Positions 1 to 11,341 of a stretch of DNA of 64,000 bases are shown in pieces. Location of the stretch: positions 1,469,098 to 1,533,097 of the forward strand of contig OX621164.1 in assembly GCA_951640195.1 (NCBI GenBank). The letters are read 5' to 3'. Each line of letters opens with the position of its first letter. Positions within the stretch are counted from its first letter, which is position 1. The position numbers were made by a program, and so were the translations under genes. The stretch comes from Porpolomopsis calyptriformis (lineage: Eukaryota; Basidiomycota; Agaricomycetes; Agaricales; Hygrophoraceae). The notes under the pieces were generated by a model. It was not told the origin of the DNA. It ran no database searches and saw nothing but the letters and a program-made list of their open reading frames with translations.

Positions 1-1378
1 CAGACTTTGAACACATGTTGAAGAAAGGAGAAGGAGAAGGTCGACGCACCAATAACGAGGAGAATTATATTCGTCGGGTCGCAATTATCCGTTAGTAAAT
101 CATTGACGAGCGTTTGAGGCGTCATGTAAAACACTTTTTTCTCCTTCCACTATGGATTACCACCAATGCATCAGTGTGTTACATCTTTGAGAAGATGTCG
201 GGTAGCAAGCTAAGTACTTACGGCTCTTGCACGCAGAAGCCTTGGAGTATGACCGGTTAGCTCAACGGCGTCACACCCTGGAATGCCACAGGTTTTATGG
301 CAGGCTTCGACCTGTTGCGCTACCAAAGGTTTGGAGGGCGCCACGAAGATGACTTTTCCTTCTGGAAACCACCGATAATCTATAAATCATAAGAATTAGC
401 GAAAGAGACAAGGGAATAAAAGAAGTTAAGGGGTTGATCGTACAGTTCAGCATTATGACGCCTGCGATGAAGGTCTTCCCAAGGCCTGTCGGTAGTGATA
501 CGAGAGTGTTCTCGAAGAGACAACGCTTAACTATGTTGAACTGATAATCGCGTTTCGGTTTGTTCAGCGGGTAGATCCAATGTTTCGCCTCAAGCCTGTC
601 TGGAACCAGTTTCATAGGCGGCGGCTTATCGAAAGGGCATAAGTGAACGTATAATTCGTCGCTGACAAAAACATACCGGGCTTTGTGATTTATCAAGCAA
701 AATAAATTCTAATTTGAGATGGACCACAGAAAATCGCAAATGAGGGCTTACCCAACTGTAAAATGGACTGTGTTACTCGAGAGCGTCAAACTAAGAACGA
801 ATGTACTAACCGGAGACGAAAGGAGCTGGAAACTGTTCGAACTCAATGGCCTCGCCATCCTCTTCGCCATCACCATCATCCGCCCGAGCTTTACCCTTGC
901 CCTTAGGCTTGGCACTTCTCAGGCCTGACTTTGCAAACGCAGTCTGATCCCACTGCTTAGTGTTTGGTACCTGTTTTCTGAACGGGTTGCTTGAGGAGGA
1001 CCTGCTTCTTTGCGAAGGTAAAACCGAGGCCGAGTTGAGGCTGCCAGTAGTTCTTTTTTGCGACAGGACATTCCCAAAAAGAGTGGTCTGAACCAAGTTT
1101 CTGCGCGACGGATTACTCGGACCCGCCCTGGGGGCTTCATCCGCCTGATACGTGCCCTCGATGAATTCATCTATTTTCCGCAATTCTGTTTCGTCCAGGT
1201 CGAAAGTCAGGTCAAAGGATTCATCCTTGGCGAGGGGGGGGTGCTTTGGTCTGCCAACTGGGTCTGCAGCGGGGGCGTTTTCCGGGAAGAAATGAGTAGC
1301 CTCGATGGTATCCAGCTGCTCAAACATAGCAGGATCTATTTCGTCCTCGAAATCCTCGAAATATCCGTCTGAACTCAT
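1..1378 (-). CDS. MPH1: ATP-dependent DNA helicase MPH1 (FANCM family), 5' part, truncated by window edge
   Basis: Superfamily 2 DNA helicase that remodels stalled forks and D-loops in the nucleus (family knowledge). The ATG is at 1376-1378. The first exon (to about 811) encodes an acidic, low-complexity N-terminus. The next clear exon carries [15 protein letters not shown] followed by Walker [12 protein letters not shown], the hallmark of the Mph1/FANCM helicase core. Further exons read [20 protein letters not shown] (about 300-390) and [15 protein letters not shown] (about 55-155), helicase motifs Ia and Ic. The DEAH box would lie beyond position 1. The junction between the first exon and the PPPMKL segment is unclear and seems to need a very short exon near 745. 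Divergent from the G-patch gene across 276 bp. Only about the first third of a usual Mph1 is present. Confidence 0.9.
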
Positions 1379-1654
1379 TAGTGCAGTTTCAAAGTAAGTT
1401 GAGAGACAAGATCATTCGCGTTGGTGGTCACATGATTTTATTGCTACAAGCCTTGTCACGTGCTCGAGTGAGTGGAAGCCGTGTTACCTAAAACGAGGTT
1501 AATATTGGGTACTGAGCATATCGAGCTCATATGGCAGCCATGGAATATATTTTTCGTGGCATGCACCTCTAAGAACAAGCTGGTTGTTTGAGATGAAATT
1601 CATGTCCATCTACTCGAGCACGTGCCAAGATTTTAGGTCTCAGCAGAGACAATC
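1379..1654. promoter_or_regulatory. Divergent MPH1 / G-patch promoter with E-box-like sites
   Basis: The 276 bp between two start codons must hold both promoters. It contains TCACATGA at 1428-1435, CACGTG at 1457-1462 followed by CTCGAG, and a second CACGTG at 1619-1624. These are E-box palindromes of the kind bound by bHLH factors (Cbf1, Pho4, USF types). That they are used here is inference. Confidence 0.4.
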
Positions 1655-3294
1655 ATGTCAGCGGATACAATCGCGCGCTGGAACGCAATCCCCCAACACC
1701 GCCCGGACGTCAGCAAAGACCAACAACAAAACTGGAAGGTACTCGTTGTGCATTCTACCTCTAAATGCCCCCCATACTTCCTTTGCCCTTCCCTATATTC
1801 CTCAGCCCCCGGATGACGACCACGATATCGACATGAACGGCGGAGACAATCATGACGGCAATGACAGTGATGACGACCAATCTTCCATTTTATCGCGATC
1901 GCCATCCCCCCCTCCTCCAGATGGAGACGGAACCCTCTCCAAATATGACGAGTACATTCAAGGCACGACTCGTGAAGTAATCACCATTGAAACGAAGATC
2001 AAGTCCACGAACAAAGGTTTTGCCATGCTCACTAAACTAGGTTGGTCTGAGGGACAGCCACTTGGTTTATCTGGTGACGGTGCGTTCTGATCTCGGTCAC
2101 CGACATTGACATAATTTGCTTATCTCCCTTTCACACAAATAGGTCGTCTCGAACCTATCCCATTCCAAATAAAACGAGATGTGACTGGATTGGGAAAGAT
2201 TACGCAGGACGTTCGTATGATAGAAACAACTGTTTCACAACGACGTGGCTTGGACTCTGAGCGTCAACAAAAAGAAACCGAAGAACAACGACGGGCGCGA
2301 GAAGTTTGTGTCCTTTTCTTGTCCTCTCTCCAAGCCCCCACCCTTCCATCTTACTATGACTGATCATACACTTAAATCCATCCAGGACTCTGTCGCGCGC
2401 CGGGCCGCTCTTCAGACACAAATCTCGAGTACTCTCAAAGCCTTCTACTGTACACTTTGTGATAAGCAATTCCAAACAGTTGCTCAATACGACGAGCACA
2501 CCAACTCGTATGCGCATCACCATAAGGCCCGCTTCAAGGACATGCAGGCGTCGCAACGCCTCATACTGAAAGAAGAAGTAGACAAGCGTAAAGAAAAGGA
2601 GCGGAAACGGGAGGAAAAGGAATTAAGGAAGATCGCTGCTGCGGCAGGTGTGAGGATGGCCAAGTCCAGTGTGCAATTTACACCCACGGCATCATCCGAT
2701 GCTGCTCCTTCTACTGCACAAACCGAGACCTCTGGATTCAAGAGATCAGGATGGACATCACTTTCATCCTCCTCAACAGGATCATCATCTGATCCTGTTG
2801 GTATCCAACCTACCGTAAAAATGCCTGGTTGGACCTCTCTGCCAACGGAAATACCTCCACCGGAACCCCTGAGAACCACAAATGTCTCTAACGGCTCAAG
2901 CCGACCGGCTTTCCCTAACAGCCTACCGCCGGCACCAACCTTCAGAACCGCTGGCTGGACATCCCTGGACACGACAAGCCCTCTCACCTTTCCACCACCA
3001 TCACCTTCCGCCTCCTCAACTCCCCCCCCTGTTCCACCTCCTCCTCCAATGGATCCAGCCCCACTTTTGCCTCCTCCACCCGTTCCATCTGGATCTCGGC
3101 CCTTCGACAAACCGCAATTGCGAGCTAGTGTTGAGCGGAACACAACTGCTCAAGGACAACGACCACCTCCAGGTGACAACCGCGCTCCTCAGCCACCACC
3201 GCCCCCTTCACGTCCGCCCCGACCATCTTCCACCGCTACTCGAGGTCTTTCCAGCTGGCAACAATTTAAGCGAGACGGTCCGAAGCGTCGATAG
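1655..3294 (+). CDS. G-patch and U1-type C2H2 zinc-finger protein (GPATCH8-like)
   Basis: Probable nuclear RNA-processing protein. Four exons read through: 1655-1738, 1806-2079, 2143-2303 and 2386-3294, giving 475 aa. After a short N-terminus and an acidic stretch comes a G-patch: NKGFAMLTKLGWSEGQPLGL, continued across the intron to DVTGLGK. It is followed by a zinc finger, FYCTLCDKQFQTVAQYDEH..H, of the type that binds double-stranded RNA or snRNP proteins. A charged K/E/R helix comes next, then a serine- and proline-rich tail with a repeated GWTSL motif and polyproline runs. The ATG at 1655 is chosen because it precedes a well-formed first donor site; an in-frame ATG upstream at 1584 would read through the intron. 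The G-patch plus zinc-finger order resembles animal GPATCH8/ZNF804. Substrate unknown. Confidence 0.85.
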
Positions 3295-3708
3295 CCTGCT
3301 GGTGTTAAAGGTTGTGTTGGCTCTTACGCCCGCAGACCTTTCAAACAGATTCGGACGCCTGCTACATGTGATAGTACTTCCTAAACAGAGCCTGTGATAT
3401 GTAACTTCTGAATTTTGCTTTTTGGTTAGTGTTTGCTGCATGAACGGTAAATGTGCCAAGTGCTAAAAAGGTGATCTTGCGTCCGTGCGGATTTGAGGCC
3501 AAATGAAACGTATTGTAATTGATACTAATAGCTACAAATGAATATCACCGTTGTCAATGTCAACTTGTATACTGTATGGAACAGTCGAAATGGATAAAAG
3601 CAAATCAAAGAGCAAGAAACGAGCGCGGGCGCCGCTATATTGTGGCTGAGCTGGCAGATAACTAACGGCCAAGTCGGCCGAACGACATCCACAAAAGTCT
3701 CAAAATAA
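3295..3708. other. Convergent intergenic region, 3' UTRs
   Basis: 414 bp between the stop codons of the G-patch gene and BDF1. AT-rich, no extended coding frame and no repeat; it probably holds the two 3' UTRs and polyadenylation signals. Confidence 0.6.
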
Positions 3709-6339
3709 TCATTCGGAATCGCTCCCGGAAATGTCTGATCCCGAGCTAGAGTCCGAGGAATGGTCACTGTCGCCCTTGAGAATGACGCCCACGGCATCGG
3801 TTCCGTTACCCTCAAAGAGCCGCATCCTCTCTTCCAACATTCGAATCTTTTCTGCCTCCACTTCTTCGTCCATGCTCTTGCGTTTCAACCCACCAGTGCC
3901 TGTACCTTTCCCGGTTCTGCTCCGCTTAGTAGTTGTCCGAAGCGGGCGAATGACGAAATTGTACAACTTTGTGAGTACCGCTGCCGGAAGGAGGTCGATC
4001 TCTAGCTCAATTTCCTCTGTGCTCTAATAAAGAATATTGTGAGATTGAGGGATCGAGAAGAAAGTAGCAGACTAACGTCTCTAATCTCCGGAACACCCTC
4101 ATGAATAATCTGGATGACCTTCTCCAATTTCCCTCCGTCCAGCTTCGCGATTGACTCACTCAAATCTTTCTTTTGCTCAAAAGTCAAGACGTCGTCGTCC
4201 GCGACGGGTTTCTTGTTTTTCTTCTTGCCAGAGGAAGGTTTCGCTTGTTTGCCTGATGACTTGGAGCCAGAGGCATGGAGGGCAGCCTTGTCCCGCTTCT
4301 CCTTCTTTTTCTTCTCCTTTGCTGGTTTGGCTCCCTTGAGAGCGGCAATACTGCCTCGCATGGTCTCGATCTGGCTTTCCATCATGGCAATCGTGCCTGC
4401 AGATTTTGTCAGTACCCAAGTATGCAATGGATGAATGGACACTCACGGGTCCGTTCCTCGTCCGTATCCTCCTCGTCGTCATCGTCGTCATCGTCGCTAA
4501 TGTCGTGCAAGAGGGGAAGATTTTTCCACTTGTCATCGAAAAGGCGCTGCAGTTCAATGCCTGCCTGGTTTACTGGAGTGCCAGCGGGGTTGAACATGAA
4601 ACAGTTCCGGATCATCAACTTGAAATCGTCGTAGAACTTTTGAGCGGAAGAGTAGTCGCGATTCTCCAATTTTTTCCGCATAGTTGACAAGTCCATCGGC
4701 TTCTTGATGATCTTTGGATAAGTAGGTATTTCAAGTGTGACCCAATCTGTGTTGCTCTGATTAGGCGCGATTAAGAAGCCAGATAACGGCACGCACCAAC
4801 AGGCTCATAGAATGGACTCCCGATCGTATAGTGTTGTTTACGATGCAGATCCTGTAGTAACTTGGCGCAAAACTTGAGCTGCTCGGCGGTTCCATCATCT
4901 TTAACCCTTTTGTTCTTTCGATGCTTCTTTGGGATATCGGCGTATGGCAAGTCCTTAGGCGGGGGTGGATGTATCTCTCGCTTAGGTCTACCGACCTCAG
5001 TATCCGACCGACGGATGACCGGTACAGAGGTAGAAGCACGTCGGATCGGTTGTGCCTTCTTCTGAGGGGGAGGAGGGGAGGCTGCTTTCTTGACAACGGG
5101 CGGCTTGGGCTGCGTGGCAAGTAAGGTAAAAGCGAGACTGGCATACAAAACAATTTACCTCAATCGGCGGTGGCATTTGTTTAACCTGCTTATCGAAAAC
5201 CTCTTCGACACGCTTCCCCATTGCCGTAACGGGATGGTCTGGCCCGTTGAATGTAATACAATTGCTGAAAATCAATCGGATATCGGCAACGAATTCGTCG
5301 GCATTGTAGTAACGAGGATTTTGTGGGTTGGTATCTGGTTTGGCCGGATTGGACGAATTGAGCTTTTGCTCTATGGTCGCGAAATCCATAGGAGTCTTGA
5401 TGATAGTGGGGTAATGGGGGATGTTGAGAGCAATTGGATCAACAGGACGAAGAAAAGGTCCAGCATCCTTCAATTTCTTTAGACTACGAATTGTTGATTG
5501 ACAAAAACGGAATTGAGCTGTACTAAGCGTGGAGGGGCTGGAGGGCGGTGGGGGATTCGCACCATTAATTGGCGTAGAATCAAGATCCGGCGGCGAGGCG
5601 GAGGCTGGAGGCGGGGTTGCGGACTTCGGAAGGATAGTACATGATTAGCACGCCCGTAGTGGCGCACAGGACGAGGTGCGCTTACATGAGCAAAACGTGT
5701 TTTGTCGGCATCGGAGTGGGTCCGAGCTCTCTTTGCAGGGGGAGGCTTATCGTCGTCATTACGAAAACAGTCGTTCGGAGTAGAATATGGAGTAGAAACA
5801 GGATTAGATTCGATCGTTGTACTCGATGACGCAGCGGGAAGAGACGAAGCCACAGGTGTAGTGGCGGAAGTCTGTACGTCCATTGCGCGATCGAGCTCAG
5901 CCTTGCCACTGACGTGAGCAAAGGTTTCTAACTGCGGTTCCCCCATCTGCACGTCCTCTACCACATCACCATTGGGTGCTGGATCTTCTGCCATACCATT
6001 GGGTGCCGGATCTTCGACCATTGGGTGGTCCACGGGGGGTGGTGTTGGTGACAGATGGAGGGGTGTCGTCACTGTATGGAAAGACACGTCAGTGTTGAAG
6101 TGGAAGCAGATGGTAAATGAAAAAGGCGCACGAGAATCGTTGAATTTGTCCAGCTTTAGTGGGAGTGGTTCATGGCGCGCGTCACTCTCCTGGTCTTGGT
6201 AGTCCACATCGATCCTGATGTCTGCCACGGCAATATTGGATACCGGCGTCACCGGAGAATCGATGATGGGAGAAGGAACCGCGGAAGAATCGCCATTGAG
6301 AGTGGACCCGTTAAGATGGAGAGCGGGAGTCGCGTTCAT
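3709..6339 (-). CDS. BDF1: BET family double-bromodomain protein (Bdf1-like)
   Basis: Reads acetylated histones and works with TFIID and chromatin remodelers in the nucleus (family knowledge). The order is classical BET. A low-complexity N-terminus contains a repeated EDPAPNG motif. Bromodomain 1 (about 5060-5560) contains HYPTIIKTPMDFATIEQKL and the acetyl-lysine Asn in SNCITFNGPDHPV. Bromodomain 2 (about 4470-4890) contains YPKIIKKPMDLSTMRKKL and NCFMFNPAGTPV. A long acidic run, a coiled MESQIETMRGSIAALKG segment and a lysine-rich linker follow. The NET domain is LTFEQKKDLSESIAKLDGGK with VPEIRD, then an acidic serine-rich C-terminus ending SGSDSE. At least six short introns, for example one splicing AH to SATPPPA. 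Both Asn residues that contact acetyl-lysine are present, so both bromodomains look competent. Confidence 0.95.
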
Positions 6340-6563
6340 GATGTCGCGTGACAGTCACACTCGTGACTGCGGGGGGCAAGGGAAGATTTTGGGAGACAGC
6401 GGGATCCGAAGCTGGTAGACTCTTTATAGTCCAGCAAATTTAAGGTTCGATCTCCCGCGCAGCGGCCACTGTGGCTGGCGTACCTCGTACCTTTGCTCAC
6501 CATTCTCCGCTCACGCTCGCCCTTCTCATCCCTCTATTTCAGCCATTTTCCGTACAGTACTAC

Positions 6564-8999
6564 TTACTCTCCCTCTTCTTCCTCTTTGTCCACCTCAGCA
6601 AACACAGGTTTGGGCTGGTTCTGTTGCCACGCTGTGGAAATTGAGTTTCGGAAAGAACCGCGCGTCAGTCAACCATCAAAACAATAACAGTAACAAATAC
6701 ATGTGACTAATCGGCATCCCGTGCAGAAATTTAGCACAAGACGCGAAAAATTTTTAATTTTTGATGGAAAAAGAATAATAACTCACCCGCCGTCCATAGA
6801 GGATCCTTTTCCGCCATGTTAGCGTACTTGAGCAACGCCTCTCGAGGCTAAAGTCATTGGTCATCAAGTCAGCGCGTCAAAGCGTCAATGTCCAAAGTTG
6901 CACAGCAACCAACAAAGAAAGAAGCGCCACAACATGGGTCGCATCGACAATCGCGGTCGGCGACGCGCACCGTCCCAAAATACAAAACAAAAAAAATAGA
7001 CTGCAAAACGCACGTCCTGATCCCTTGTCGTATCTCTAACCAAGTTCTGAACAACGTGTTGCGTCGCGCTTGCGCCAACTCTTCCACCTCGTCCAGGTCC
7101 AGTGACAGGCAATTCTGGCCGTCTGCTTTTGCGTGGATCCATCCTTTCCTTCTCTTTCTTGCGTTTTATACCTCGCCCCAGACTATCAACGTCACGGTAC
7201 ATCGGAAGCGCGTGTGGCGTAAGAATTGATGGCGCGGCCAATGCATCCGACATGTCCTCGACTGTAACCTTTCTGGGCGGCAATTTATTCAGGAGGAGCT
7301 TGGCGCCATTAAGTGAAGTTGAGGGCGAGTAGAGTACACATATCTGGCCGCTGGATAAACCGGCGACAATCTGCAAAAGAGTCACTCACACAGTCATAAA
7401 CATATCTGACATCATACCTGATTAATTTTTGAATGCCAAAACACTTTGACTGGCGTCGAATCCACCGTTAACTCCTTCGCGACTTCGAGCCCTTGTTTCT
7501 CCAGAAACATTAATCTGCCGCGCCCCCCTTTCGAGGCGGCACCTGCACCAGTGATGATATACTTATCATCTGGGCTGAACATGGCGTTCGTGGTTGGATA
7601 AAGAGTGACTAGATTCTCGCGCACGGCTAGTGGCTTTTTAAACGATCGCAGGTCCCAAACTATCCGATTTATGTCAGACACCCCAACAACCATGACACAC
7701 TCATACATACGCTTGACAGTTTCGTCGACGCTTCTGGTAAGTAGCGTCCTTCCATCAACAGAAAACACAATAGAGCCGGTCTCGGAGCCCTTCGTATGGG
7801 CTCCCTCGATCGTCATATGTGGTCTCACAAAATTCGAGCTTGTTTGCCACATGTGTAAGGCACCATCCAAACACGCTAAAAACCGCAATTAGAAGATTGA
7901 ATCGAGATAGGCAATCTTAAATTCACCCCCCGCAATCACATGGCCGTCGGGAGAATAAGTGCATGCAGTCACTTTCGTGCGCGCACCCCGTTCCTTGGAT
8001 TTAACGACAATGACTGACTTCTGCTTCCGTTTTGACTCGACATCCCATATACTATGGGGAAATACATAAGGATATTTCAAGAGCGAGGTGAAAACGACAC
8101 ACCGTATTGTGGAGTCGGCAGAAGACGTGATGAAAAGTTTCGGATCTTTAGGATGCCAGGTACAAGATGATAGCTCCCCGACATGACCCCTGGACCGGAG
8201 GAAACTATCTCAGACGGGATTAGTGTACATCGAATGCATCAGTGCGTACGATGTGTGCTTCATATCACGTATATAGGGATCGCCTTTGATATAAGTGGCC
8301 CTGCCAGCGAGCTGAGGCTACTCAAGTCTTGTGGCGAGACGAGCAAAGACGTACTGTTCTTCGCCATCGCGGTCATACAACTTCGCCTGCGTTGTCCCGG
8401 ACACAACAAGAAATTTTTGGCCATCGTTGGAATATTTCAAATCATGAATCTGGAAAACGATGGTCAGACATTATAAACGCAGGAGAGACGCAACCCGCAT
8501 AGTAAGATCCCGCAGGCTCCCAGGTCTTGAACGGTTTACATCTTGAATCCATGCCACCGAAGTCCCACAGCTTACAATCGTAATCGTGCGAGCCCGAAAT
8601 CACACGGGCACCTGAGGGGTCCAAGGCAAGGGCAGAAACAACCTTTGTGTGGTCCTTGAGGATCATTTCATGGGTAATTGGAAATTGTGGTGAGTCCGTG
8701 CCATTCATTTGGTCATCGGGATCAAACTCTGGTTCCTCTTTCTCCTCTTCCTCGAATCCTACAGTGCTCTCTGCCGCGGGCACTGAAGACGGTGTATCCT
8801 GTGTAGTTTCTGAAGGGGCTGGGGGTGGACCCAGGGTCTGTTTAAGCGGATAACATTCAGTTGAGAAGAGATTCGTAAAAAAAGGACCTGCCTCCTCCCG
8901 CTTGTTTTTCTCAAACCTGGAAGGATCCAGCTGTTTCTTCTGGGTATTTTTGCCAAAACCAGTGATACCCATGAGCGTAAACACATCCTCACTCGACAT
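6564..8999 (-). CDS. WDR70: WD40 repeat protein WDR70
   Basis: WDR70 family proteins are WD40 propellers linked to histone H2B ubiquitination and DNA-end resection in fission yeast and human (family knowledge). The ATG is at 8997-8999. The N-terminus MSSEDVFTLMGITGFGK is the family signature, followed by an acidic region. WD repeats include VVSALALDPSGARVISGSHD and a KLWDFGG blade end, with later blades at 7412-8170. The C-terminus leaves the propeller: KKEKERMDPRKSRRPELPV, then a spliced REALLKYANMAEKDPLW segment and a last exon WQQNQPKPVFAEVDKEEEEGE with the stop at 6564-6566. This tail matches WDR70 rather than other WD40 families. About nine exons. Its 5' end faces the orphan gene at 9110 across 110 bp. 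Confidence 0.9.
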
Positions 9000-9109
9000 G
9001 TTTGTAGTAGCAAGCAGAATGATGATGTAAGCAAGTCATTCTCTATGTCGTCACGAGATCGAGTGCGCTTAGTTTTCAGCTTCACCACTCTCAGAGCTCT
9101 GGCTTCACG

Positions 9110-9740
9110 ATGTTGAAGAGGCAACGCCCTGTTTCTCCTCCGCATTCGACACTTGATTTGCCTCTCTATGAGTCCACCCCAGTTATTCCAACAAAGAGGA
9201 GACGAATGCTGCCACCACCACTTGATGGCGCCGCCCGAGGCTGGGTAGAACGACGTCCGGATGACGAAATTGACGAGGAGGACCCTGAGGCCCTGGGCGA
9301 GTCAAGCAGTAGTACAGGCCAAGAACTCCCCTGTCTCCGCAACGCAGTCATCGAAGAGTATAAATCGACCAATAACTTCCTTCATGACCTGCATACACTA
9401 CACCGGCATCGCCTCACCCACCCGCATCAACCATATCGCTCCCACCCACCCTTCCATGGATATCCCCCACTCGGAGAGCTCCTCTCCGACCGACGGAACA
9501 ATCCACCCCACGATGCGGGTGCATGTTCGGCTCCTCTTTCGTTACCTCTGAGCGCCAGACGTGCAGAGAGACTCGAAAGCGAACGGGTCCGGCAGCGGTA
9601 CGAAGATACGAACAGGTTTGTTTGTCTCCCCTAGTCCTTACCCATATTGCTAATGCAGACGCTCTCCCAGACTATTGGGCGCCCTATTCCTCTCGCGAAG
9701 GCGTGAGCTCGACGGCCTCGACGAACCACAGCGGTTTTAG
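9110..9740 (+). CDS. Uncharacterised small basic protein
   Basis: Two exons, 9110-9615 and 9659-9740, joined by a 43-bp GT..AG intron, give 195 aa. I do not recognise the family. The N-terminus is basic and proline-rich (KRQRPVSPP, PTKRRRMLPPPLDG), which could be a nuclear localisation signal, followed by an acidic stretch and a possible helix, AVIEEYKSTNNFLHDLHTLH. A histidine/proline-rich middle leads to a charged RAERLESERVRQRYED segment. The last exon encodes RLLGALFLSRRRELDGLDE, an amphipathic C-terminus. Support for a real gene is the clean frame across the intron and the head-to-head position with WDR70 (110 bp apart). No catalytic motif is visible. Confidence 0.65.
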
Positions 9741-9904
9741 CCTGTAGCGGCACTGTAAGCGACGCTTGATTAATGGGGTGTGGATATTAGATTGTAAACT
9801 GTACTACTATGATTATTGGGATGGGACTCCATTTATCGGCAATGGCACCATACACCTTGCTTCACCACACGCCATATCCGATGGTCCTAACCGCGCTATA
9901 CACC

Positions 9905-10595
9905 TCAGCACAATCTTGATATTTCTCGAAGACCCAAGTCGACCTTGAATTGCAATGCACCGCTCAGTTCATCGTTCAACAAATCAACCATCACTCGCCC
10001 GTCCCTGGAGTAACGCCAATTGTCGTCGGGAAACGAGTAGTCGTATCGTTTAGGTCCGCTGTGTATACACGTCAAGCATGCAGGGTTGCTTGAAAACGAG
10101 GAGTACGTCAAACCTGAAAGGTGAGGATAACCATATCTGTTTGTTGGGTGGCTGCTTGTTGATCACATAGGTGCCTTTGTCTCCCAATGAAAGTGTTAAA
10201 ACACCACTCTGAGTTGGAGGAAGCGTTGACGAAGGAACGTGAGAGATGGGCTCGGGCATACTCACATGGTATTCAACTTCAAAGTTGGGATTCGCCACAG
10301 TGTCCAGCAGTTTCTCCAGGGCATCCAGTAAACGATCCATTGTCGCGTCAGACAGATCCTGATATTTCTCCGATGAGAGGCCACTTGTTTCGGTGTCAGA
10401 TGCGTTTTTATGCGAATGAGGGAAGTCAAACCTGCTCTCTACTTGCGGTGGTGGGGTGCCCATACGTCGGTGAAGATGGCAAGCGACCACCAGCACTGGT
10501 CTTGCTGTGGACGAGACATTACCACAGAAGTGGTGTGTAGTTGTGAGACGTCGTGTCTGGACCAGCGAGCGTTGAACGAGACGTCGGAGGGACAT
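9905..10595 (-). CDS. YFH1: Frataxin, mitochondrial
   Basis: Mitochondrial matrix protein that activates cysteine desulfurase during Fe-S cluster assembly (family knowledge). The N-terminus is arginine-rich without acidic residues ([19 protein letters not shown]), fitting a matrix presequence. The acidic helix [21 protein letters not shown] is joined by a spliced intron to [19 protein letters not shown], then [12 protein letters not shown] and, after a second intron, [17 protein letters not shown], the conserved frataxin beta-sheet with its Trp residues. A 48-nt GT..AG segment near 10400-10440 is a multiple of three, so splicing or retention both keep frame; it falls between presequence and mature protein. 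The next gene on this strand is a rhodanese, and a second sulfurtransferase lies further on. Confidence 0.95.
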
Positions 10596-10704
10596 GAGAG
10601 TTCAATGCAGAAGATCACACAGGAACAACAAAAGCACATCTTCATTGGAGGCTACGATGAAATCGATAAGAAACAACGCTAATGCGATGGTAACTCTGGT
10701 GCAT

Positions 10705-11341
10705 TCACGACTGTCCCTTGGGATTCTCGTTGGTTAACCAATCCACCCACGAGCCAGCATAGTTGTAGACACTGCGATCAGGATTAAAAGAGAACTAGGA
10801 CTGCGGTTGCAACGTACTTGGTGAACCCATTCCTCTTCGCGACATCACAAGCAGTAGCGCTGCGTTTGCCGGTCCTGCAGTAAAATATGATTTCTTGATC
10901 CTTCAGAGGCTTTTCAAACCCATGTTTTTCTCTGAAACTGTTCGCATGGAGATGGAGGGAATTGGGCAAAACAGAAAGAGGGAGGTTGACAGCTGAAGGG
11001 ATGCACCCTTGGATAACCTCGTCCGGTTCACGGACATCAATCAAGTAGGCATCCTGTGCGGGAAACTGAGCAACAGCAGGGCTCGCAGGGTACAATCTTA
11101 AGCTCACCGGAGTTGGGTTCAGCGTTTTGGGTTTGACCTCTGGGTAAGTCAAAACCCGAGCATCCCAATCCCTCCGCATGTCATTTAAATGGTCCTGAAG
11201 TTTTTCGTGTTCATCGCCTGACTTGTTCGATTCGTATCGGACGAAATACTGGCATGGCTGTCTGAGAGCATGATTGAAGACGAGGCCGGCAGGTCGGGCT
11301 GTCGAACTCCTCGCGGCACGGATTAGCGATAGGCGAAGCAT
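10705..11341 (-). CDS. Single-domain rhodanese (mitochondrial sulfurtransferase, Rdl-like)
   Basis: Probably transfers sulfane sulfur via a cysteine persulfide in mitochondria. Two exons, 10818-11341 and 10705-10771, with a 46-bp intron give 196 aa. The N-terminus MLRLSLIRAARSSTARP looks like a matrix presequence. The rhodanese domain shows the CH2A-type DVREPDEVIQGCIPSAVNLP, the active-site loop FYCRTGKRSATA with its catalytic Cys, and after splicing FTNVYNYAGSWVDW, the conserved C-terminal GSW motif. Closest in layout to yeast RDL2 and related single-domain rhodaneses. The loop is the CRTGKRS form seen in thiosulfate:glutathione-type sulfurtransferases. Adjacent to frataxin on the same strand. 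Confidence 0.93.

Noticed and set aside
2517..3143. Long open frame on the - strand (208 codons)
   Set aside because: Antisense to the Ser/Pro-rich exon of the G-patch protein; its Gly-rich sequence is the complement of proline codons.
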